The position numbers and the translations under genes were made by a program. From positions 1 to 9,902 of the forward strand of contig JAHZHV010000190.1 in NCBI GenBank assembly GCA_019420085.1: 9,902 nt of DNA. The letters are read 5' to 3'. The stretch is from Christensenella sp. (GTDB taxonomy: Bacteria > Bacillota > Clostridia > Christensenellales > Maliibacteriaceae). The notes below the pieces were generated by a model. That model saw only the letters and a list, made by a program, of their open reading frames with translations. It was not told where the DNA came from and searched no databases. Every line of letters begins with the position of its first letter. Position 1 is the stretch's first letter. Below are positions 6,105 to 9,902 of the stretch, piece by piece.

Positions 6105-8462
6105 TCAGAATCGGCCCTTTTTCCTCGCATAAGCGTCATACAGTCTATCCCATCTGTCTTTTCCCAGGACACGCAGCATCGCAGCACCTACGGCATGTTT
6201 CAAATAATACCGCGTTCCATAGTTGACATTTTGTTGCATCGCTACAGCAGACGCCATGTTATTTGCCTGCCAGATACTCTGTTCCAGCGCATCCTTACAT
6301 TCTTCCGCCATCTGCTGTATTGGATCCTGTTGCTGCGGCATTCGGGCTGCAGACAGTCTTGCAAAGACATCTTGCCATATTGCCTCCCTGTCAATCGCAT
6401 TGTCCTGCATGGCACGTGCAAGCGCGCCTTGTGACAAAATGCGAAATGCGGCATCATCATGGATCAACGCAAGCAGTGCGTCGGCAGCAGCTTTGACATC
6501 TCCCTGCGGAACGCGAAGCACGCCGCTGTCGGTTCCCCGTGCAAATAAATATGGAAGATCATACATCACTGTCGGCATGCCAAATTGCGCCGACTCCCGC
6601 AATGTCATGGGGTACCCCTCTATCCACGACGTCATCAGCATCACATCGCACTGTTCATAATAGGATGAAACGTCACTTTGAAAGCCCACCAGGCGAATCG
6701 AATCCTGCAAGCCCGCTTCCCCGATCCGGTCTTCCAGTTTTTTCTGCAAGACGGGATCATCGCTGCCGCCTACCAGAATCAGTTGAACCTGCGGCGCATC
6801 TTTCACAATCCGGCGCATAATAGGAACGATATCCAACGGCTGTTTTTCCGTACTGATGCGTGCAATCCACAAGATGCGCCGGCATTGCGCCTTTGGCGCG
6901 ACCGCATGCGTCGGATACAGCCACATCGGATTCTTCACCGGCATAACTTCGCATCCGCACGATTGCCAAAACACGTCGTCTACGCCGTTGAGCGTCAGAA
7001 CACAGTCTGCGTATGGATAAATCGCTTGCCATTGACGGAAAAACAATCGTTCCGATGCAGGCAATTCCTGAAATAGTGTCATAGTACTATGCGTATGAAT
7101 ACCAAACCGGCAGCCACAAAGCTTTGCAATCAACATGTCCCATGGCATAAACCTATCTATCCAACCATGATAGACAATCGCATCAATCTCAAATTGTTCA
7201 ATGGCGTCTTTCCACCCCTGCGCACGCTTTTCAAAATTTGAACCGTCATATTTCACCCCCGGCAATATGACCCGCGTATACGGCGCATCAATTGCATAAT
7301 CCAGCTCGTTTTCCGGCTCATCCGTAAACAGCACCACGCGATATCCCATCTTGTGCCACAAGGGAATCAGTTGTGACAGCACGCGCTCGACACCGCCGTT
7401 ATACATGCGATGATAATATGTCCCAATTGTATGAAGCGTTTTCGGTTCCGCCGTTTTTCTTGTAAATGTCTCAGCAAGTGCGCGGTATAACCGTGCGGGT
7501 ACATGCCAAAATTTTCTGGCGAAATAATCGCAGAAAACCACCGGATCGATTTTATCCGTGCAGTGTGCCACCGCCTGGGAAGCGATGCCTTTCGGCGCCT
7601 GCGTCACAAAATCCGCAAGCGGCTCCAACACCGCCCTGTATTGCTGCGCCTGTATCGCATGAAATGCCTCTTGGAAATGCGCACTCGCATCTTGAACCTT
7701 TAAGAAATGTTCCACTTGCGAAATTGCATCTAAAATATCGGTCTGACGATTGCTTTGGCGCAGGGTATACCGCTTTTGTGTCGACATGCCGCCCCCGACC
7801 GAGTAACAATACAATATTTTTTTAGGATAACCGCAAAAAGACTGTGCAAAATACGCAATCGCAAAATATGCAAGCAAATCATCCGCCATATTGATATACG
7901 CATCCGGCAATGCCTTGTAAGCCTGTTTGCATACCTCCATGCGAAAAATCTTATTCCATACTGTAAACGAATACGTGTGCTCTTGATAACACTGCCGGAG
8001 AATCTGTTCTCCCCGCAGAAACCCTTTGCACGGTGTAAGCACTTCTTCAAATGCCTGCATATCCGCGTCAGAAACCGCAGCACCCGGCAGTTTCACAAGT
8101 TTTGTGCCGAACTGCACAATATCTGTCTTCGCATGCCGAATCAAGCGCACCGCCTCTTCACAGGAATACGGCAGCAGCGCATCGTCCGCGTCCAAAAACA
8201 TCAGATATTTTCCGCGCGCTGCCTGAACCCCATACTTACGAGCCATAAAAACGCTGCTGTTTTTTTCAAACGAAATCACATGCACGCGTTCCTCTGTCTG
8301 TGCATATGCGTCTACTTCTTTCGCCGTTTCATCCGTCGATGCATCATTCACGACAATCAATTCCCAGTCGCGAATCGACTGCGCCAGTACGCTTTCAATT
8401 GCACGGGCAATGGTTTTTTCCGCGTTATATGCAGGAATCACAATCGATACTAGAGGGTACAC
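6105..8462 (-). CDS. Two-domain GT2-GT4 fusion glycosyltransferase
   Basis: This 785-residue cytoplasmic protein fuses two glycosyltransferases. The N-terminal GT-A domain (about 1-250) is family 2: VSIVIPAYNAEKTI (5-18), VVNDASTDET (37-46) and the metal-binding DADD (91-94). A linker (about 250-340) leads to a GT-B domain of family 4 (about 345-705): GGVERVLSQL (356-365) at the acceptor side, RILWIARISTEKQP (529-542) opening the donor domain, LILVGG (561-566) and the EX7E motif in EGYPMTLRE (615-623). The Gln-rich C-terminus (706-785) is unassigned. Such fusions build capsule, teichoic or other surface glycans and probably add two sugars in sequence; donors cannot be read. Translation starts at GTG 8462, backed by GGAGG in a GGAGGAGGAG run just upstream. 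It has no membrane helix. It stands alone, divergent from an XRE gene. Confidence 0.92.
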   Translation of the reverse strand: MYPLVSIVIPAYNAEKTIARAIESVLAQSIRDWELIVVNDASTDETAKEVDAYAQTEERVHVISFEKNSSVFMARKYGVQAARGKYLMFLDADDALLPYSCEEAVRLIRHAKTDIVQFGTKLVKLPGAAVSDADMQAFEEVLTPCKGFLRGEQILRQCYQEHTYSFTVWNKIFRMEVCKQAYKALPDAYINMADDLLAYFAIAYFAQSFCGYPKKILYCYSVGGGMSTQKRYTLRQSNRQTDILDAISQVEHFLKVQDASAHFQEAFHAIQAQQYRAVLEPLADFVTQAPKGIASQAVAHCTDKIDPVVFCDYFARKFWHVPARLYRALAETFTRKTAEPKTLHTIGTYYHRMYNGGVERVLSQLIPLWHKMGYRVVLFTDEPENELDYAIDAPYTRVILPGVKYDGSNFEKRAQGWKDAIEQFEIDAIVYHGWIDRFMPWDMLIAKLCGCRFGIHTHSTMTLFQELPASERLFFRQWQAIYPYADCVLTLNGVDDVFWQSCGCEVMPVKNPMWLYPTHAVAPKAQCRRILWIARISTEKQPLDIVPIMRRIVKDAPQVQLILVGGSDDPVLQKKLEDRIGEAGLQDSIRLVGFQSDVSSYYEQCDVMLMTSWIEGYPMTLRESAQFGMPTVMYDLPYLFARGTDSGVLRVPQGDVKAAADALLALIHDDAAFRILSQGALARAMQDNAIDREAIWQDVFARLSAARMPQQQDPIQQMAEECKDALEQSIWQANNMASAVAMQQNVNYGTRYYLKHAVGAAMLRVLGKDRWDRLYDAYARKKGRF

Positions 8463-8501
8463 AACTCCTCCTCCAATTTCTTATTTATAGTATATTATTC
8501 T

Positions 8502-8529
8502 ATTTTAATTGATATTTTTCTTATGTCAA
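8502..8529 (-). promoter_or_regulatory. Sigma-A-type promoter of the GT2-GT4 gene
   Basis: On the minus strand TTGACA (8529-8524) is a perfect -35, then a 16-bp spacer and TAAAAT (8507-8502) as a 5/6 -10. Initiation would be near 8495, giving a leader of about 30 nt containing the strong purine-rich ribosome binding site. The surrounding DNA is far more A+T-rich than the genes. Confidence 0.6.
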
Positions 8530-8562
8530 GTGTATTTCCCTACTTTAAAAGTGTTTAGTGTA
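8529..8562 (+). repeat. Short AGTGTA repeats in the divergent gap
   Basis: AGTGTA at 8529-8534, AGTGTT at 8550-8555 and AGTGTA at 8557-8562 lie between the GT2-GT4 promoter and the XRE gene at 8606. The first two starts are 21 bp apart, about two helical turns, and the first abuts the leftward -35. They could be regulator half-sites, but the units are short and the region is A+T-rich, so chance is a real alternative. Confidence 0.2.
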
Positions 8563-8605
8563 TCGCTTTTCTTCATAGAATAGATTTTGAAGAAGGAGGA
8601 GCGCC

Positions 8606-8944
8606 ATGACACTTGACTACCAGCTCATCGGAAAACGCATTGCGGCGTGCCGCAAGGCACGCGGTTTAAAGCAGCGGGAAGTTTGCGAAGCTGCCGATAT
8701 TAACGACAAGTATTTGTCAAATATAGAGCATGCCCGATCCATTCCAAGCCTTGAAGTGCTCCTGCGTCTGTGTCAGGCATTGGATGTTACACCCAATGAA
8801 ATTCTGTTGAATTGTTATGATGCACCGCAAGCACAGTCTGCACGTGAACTTGCAGAACGGATCCTTATGCTGAAGCCGGAGCAAATTCAATTGCTTTGTG
8901 ATGTCACAGAATGCATGCAAATGCGCAATGCCGCATCAAAATGA
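8606..8944 (+). CDS. XRE-family helix-turn-helix regulator
   Basis: This 112-residue protein has a full Cro/C1-type domain at about 7-67: IGKRIAACRKARGLKQREV (8-26), the recognition region AADINDKYLSNIEHARSIPS (29-48) and LEVLLRLCQALDVTPNEILL (49-68). A helical tail of about 45 residues follows (AQSARELAERILMLKPEQIQLLCDVTECM), typical of small clostridial regulators that dimerise through the tail. ATG 8606 has AAGGAGG at 8593-8599 with ideal 6-nt spacing. The gene is head-to-head with the GT2-GT4 fusion across 143 bp, which suggests it controls itself and possibly that gene. A candidate -10 TAGAAT lies at 8576-8581 but with a poor -35. No effector domain or partner protein is encoded beside it. 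Family is secure; target is inferred. Confidence 0.9.
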   Translation: MTLDYQLIGKRIAACRKARGLKQREVCEAADINDKYLSNIEHARSIPSLEVLLRLCQALDVTPNEILLNCYDAPQAQSARELAERILMLKPEQIQLLCDVTECMQMRNAASK

Positions 8945-8981
8945 ATTCCCCGTAAGACAAACAATAAAATCCCAGCATATT

Positions 8982-9026
8982 AAAAAGGTATCAAGTGCTG
9001 CCAATAGCCGCACATGATACCTTTTT
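8982..9026. terminator. Bidirectional terminator between XRE and esterase genes
   Basis: AAAAAGGTATCA (8982-8993) pairs perfectly with TGATACCTTTTT (9015-9026). Inside, GTGC (8995-8998) can pair with GCAC (9010-9013) after one A-A mismatch. The A and T runs sit at the outer ends of both arms, so it serves transcripts from either side. It lies 37 bp after the XRE stop and 15 bp beyond the esterase stop. Confidence 0.85.
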
Positions 9027-9041
9027 GCCTGTCATTCATGA

Positions 9042-9789
9042 TTATCGGATCCGCTGCATAAGCCAGGAAAACCCATCGCCCATGCGCTGCAGGGGCTGCG
9101 TAAAATGACCTCCTGCATTCCACTGCAGTGTACAATCATATACAAGCGGGTCTGCCTGCAACCGCAAAAGCTGTGCCTGTGTCGCGCATCCAACCTGCGA
9201 CATGAAGGGATGCCGTGTCTGCGGTTCCTCTTCCAAGGCTCAGATAAACCGCCGCCGGCTGTGATGCATGTGCCAGATTGGCATAGGAATCCCAGCCAGG
9301 ATACCACAGGGAGCCGGAGCAGGAAGCCGCACCAGCAAACAGGTTACTTTCATAAAAAGCCCACAATGCAAATAATCCGCCAAGAGAATACCCGCCAATC
9401 ACGCACGCAGATGATGCATTTTTCCGCAATGCCGGAACGCCCTCCTGCGCAAACCATCGAAGTGTTTCAGGACCGTCACCCGCAAAGTCACCTTTGGGGG
9501 AACATCCGGACGCTTTCCAGGGAGAATATGCTGCGAACCAATCATCCGCTTCCACTGCAACAAGGCGCCAGGATAACGCACATCGTAATTGGCACAAGAT
9601 CCGTGCCAATTGCGCCGTTTCCTCCTGCGCCTGTGCCTGCGTACACCAAAAAAGCGTAACGGATGAATCGTGATCAGTGTTGTGCTCATAAATATGGCAT
9701 ATTCTTCCGCTTCGTTGTATTGTCTCCACGTATTGTTTCCTCATAGACAGATTCATTTGCGCCGAGATTGCATCCCGGCACTGTTTCAT
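9042..9789 (-). pseudogene. Alpha/beta-hydrolase esterase broken by a frameshift
   Basis: The gene encodes a small serine hydrolase of the alpha/beta-fold esterase group, but its frame is split near 9231. The upstream part (9789 down to about 9232) contains the DDWFAAYSPW region and the nucleophile elbow GYSLGG, then CSGSLWYPGWDSY and YLSLG. In that frame it runs into foreign sequence and stops at 9136. The natural ending lies one frame over: EEPQTRHPFMSQVG, ADPLVYDC, and WNAGGHFTQP with the probable catalytic His, ending at the TAA at 9042. Compared with relatives, which have about two residues between SLG and EE, roughly five bases seem lost (equivalently one gained). ATG 9789 has AGGA six bases upstream; an upstream in-frame ATG at 9831 lies inside the rRNA terminator. 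Both halves look otherwise intact, so this is a recent lesion or a sequencing error. Confidence 0.75.
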
Positions 9790-9801
9790 ATTGTATCCTG
9801 C

Positions 9802-9845
9802 TGTGGAAAAAAAGAAAAGAAGCATATTCAATGAATATGCTTCTT
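9802..9845 (-). terminator. Rho-independent terminator of the rRNA operon
   Basis: AAGAAGCATATTCA (9817-9830) and TGAATATGCTTCTT (9832-9845) form a perfect inverted repeat; a realistic fold opens the centre. Read leftward from the 5S gene, the hairpin is followed by a T-rich run with seven consecutive Ts (about 9816-9806). It lies directly after the 5S 3' end, as expected for the end of an rRNA operon. Confidence 0.88.
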
Positions 9846-9852
9846 AAAAATA

Positions 9853-9902
9853 GAATCCGGCAGCGACCTATCCTCCCGGGCCGTCTCCAGCCAAGTACTT
9901 TC
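9853..9902 (-). rRNA. rrf: 5S ribosomal RNA, 3' part only
   Basis: Read on the minus strand, the last 50 bases match the conserved 3' portion of bacterial 5S rRNA: AGTACTTGGCTGGAGACGG, then CCCGGGAGGATAGGTCGCTG, ending about CCGGATT. This covers the right side of helices IV/V and the 3' strand of helix I. The gene's 5' part, and presumably 23S and 16S, lie beyond the right edge of the window. The exact 3' end (about 9853-9857) cannot be fixed without the 5' strand it pairs with. Confidence 0.9.

Noticed and set aside
7755..8453. Open frame of 232 codons on the plus strand opposite the GT2-GT4 gene
   Set aside because: It lies wholly antisense to the conserved GT2 domain, has no ribosome binding site worth the name, and gives a Cys/Arg/His-rich product with no motif.

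Overview
The window looks like chromosomal DNA of a Gram-positive member of the Bacillota, probably a gut-type clostridium of the Oscillospiraceae/Ruminococcaceae kind. This is inferred from strong AAGGAGG-type ribosome binding sites, U-rich Rho-independent terminators in most gene gaps, two Cro/C1-type regulators of clostridial flavour, an ABC-F factor resembling Bacillus YdiF, and a bacterial 5S rRNA 3' end at the right edge. I see no mobile element, CRISPR array, tRNA or prophage module. The closest species cannot be named from the sequence alone.

Layout, left to right. A membrane glycosyltransferase of the processive GT2 type (56-1339, +) ends at a hairpin terminator that also carries an extended -10 sequence. 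An FGGY carbohydrate kinase, possibly a sedoheptulokinase relative (1445-2749, +), converges through a shared terminator on a small two-helix membrane protein of unknown function (about 2813-3169, -). That gene diverges from a small XRE regulator (3294-3536, +), and the gap between them holds three related direct repeats that overlap the leftward promoter. The regulator converges through another shared terminator on an MmcQ/YjbR-family protein (3607-4002, -), which diverges from an ABC-F translation factor (4116-6014, +). The ABC-F gene shares a terminator with a large GT2-GT4 fusion glycosyltransferase (6105-8462, -), which diverges from a second XRE regulator (8606-8944, +). A bidirectional hairpin follows, then a frameshifted alpha/beta-hydrolase esterase (about 9042-9789, -). 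The esterase lies just downstream of the terminator of an rRNA operon whose 5S gene runs off the right edge on the minus strand.

Most genes are single transcription units in alternating orientation, so this is a housekeeping-style region and not one operon or a coherent system. Two glycosyltransferases point to cell-surface glycan synthesis, but they are separate units. The two XRE regulators each sit head-to-head with another gene, a membrane protein and the fusion glycosyltransferase, which is the best hint of local regulation.

The most notable observations are: (1) the ABC-F protein lacks, by a clean in-frame loss of about seven residues, the Walker B Asp and catalytic Glu of its first ATPase domain, while the second domain is intact; (2) the esterase is broken by one frameshift although both halves are well preserved; (3) a triple-repeat, operator-like array lies between the small XRE gene and the membrane protein. 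I found no convincing undescribed multi-gene system.
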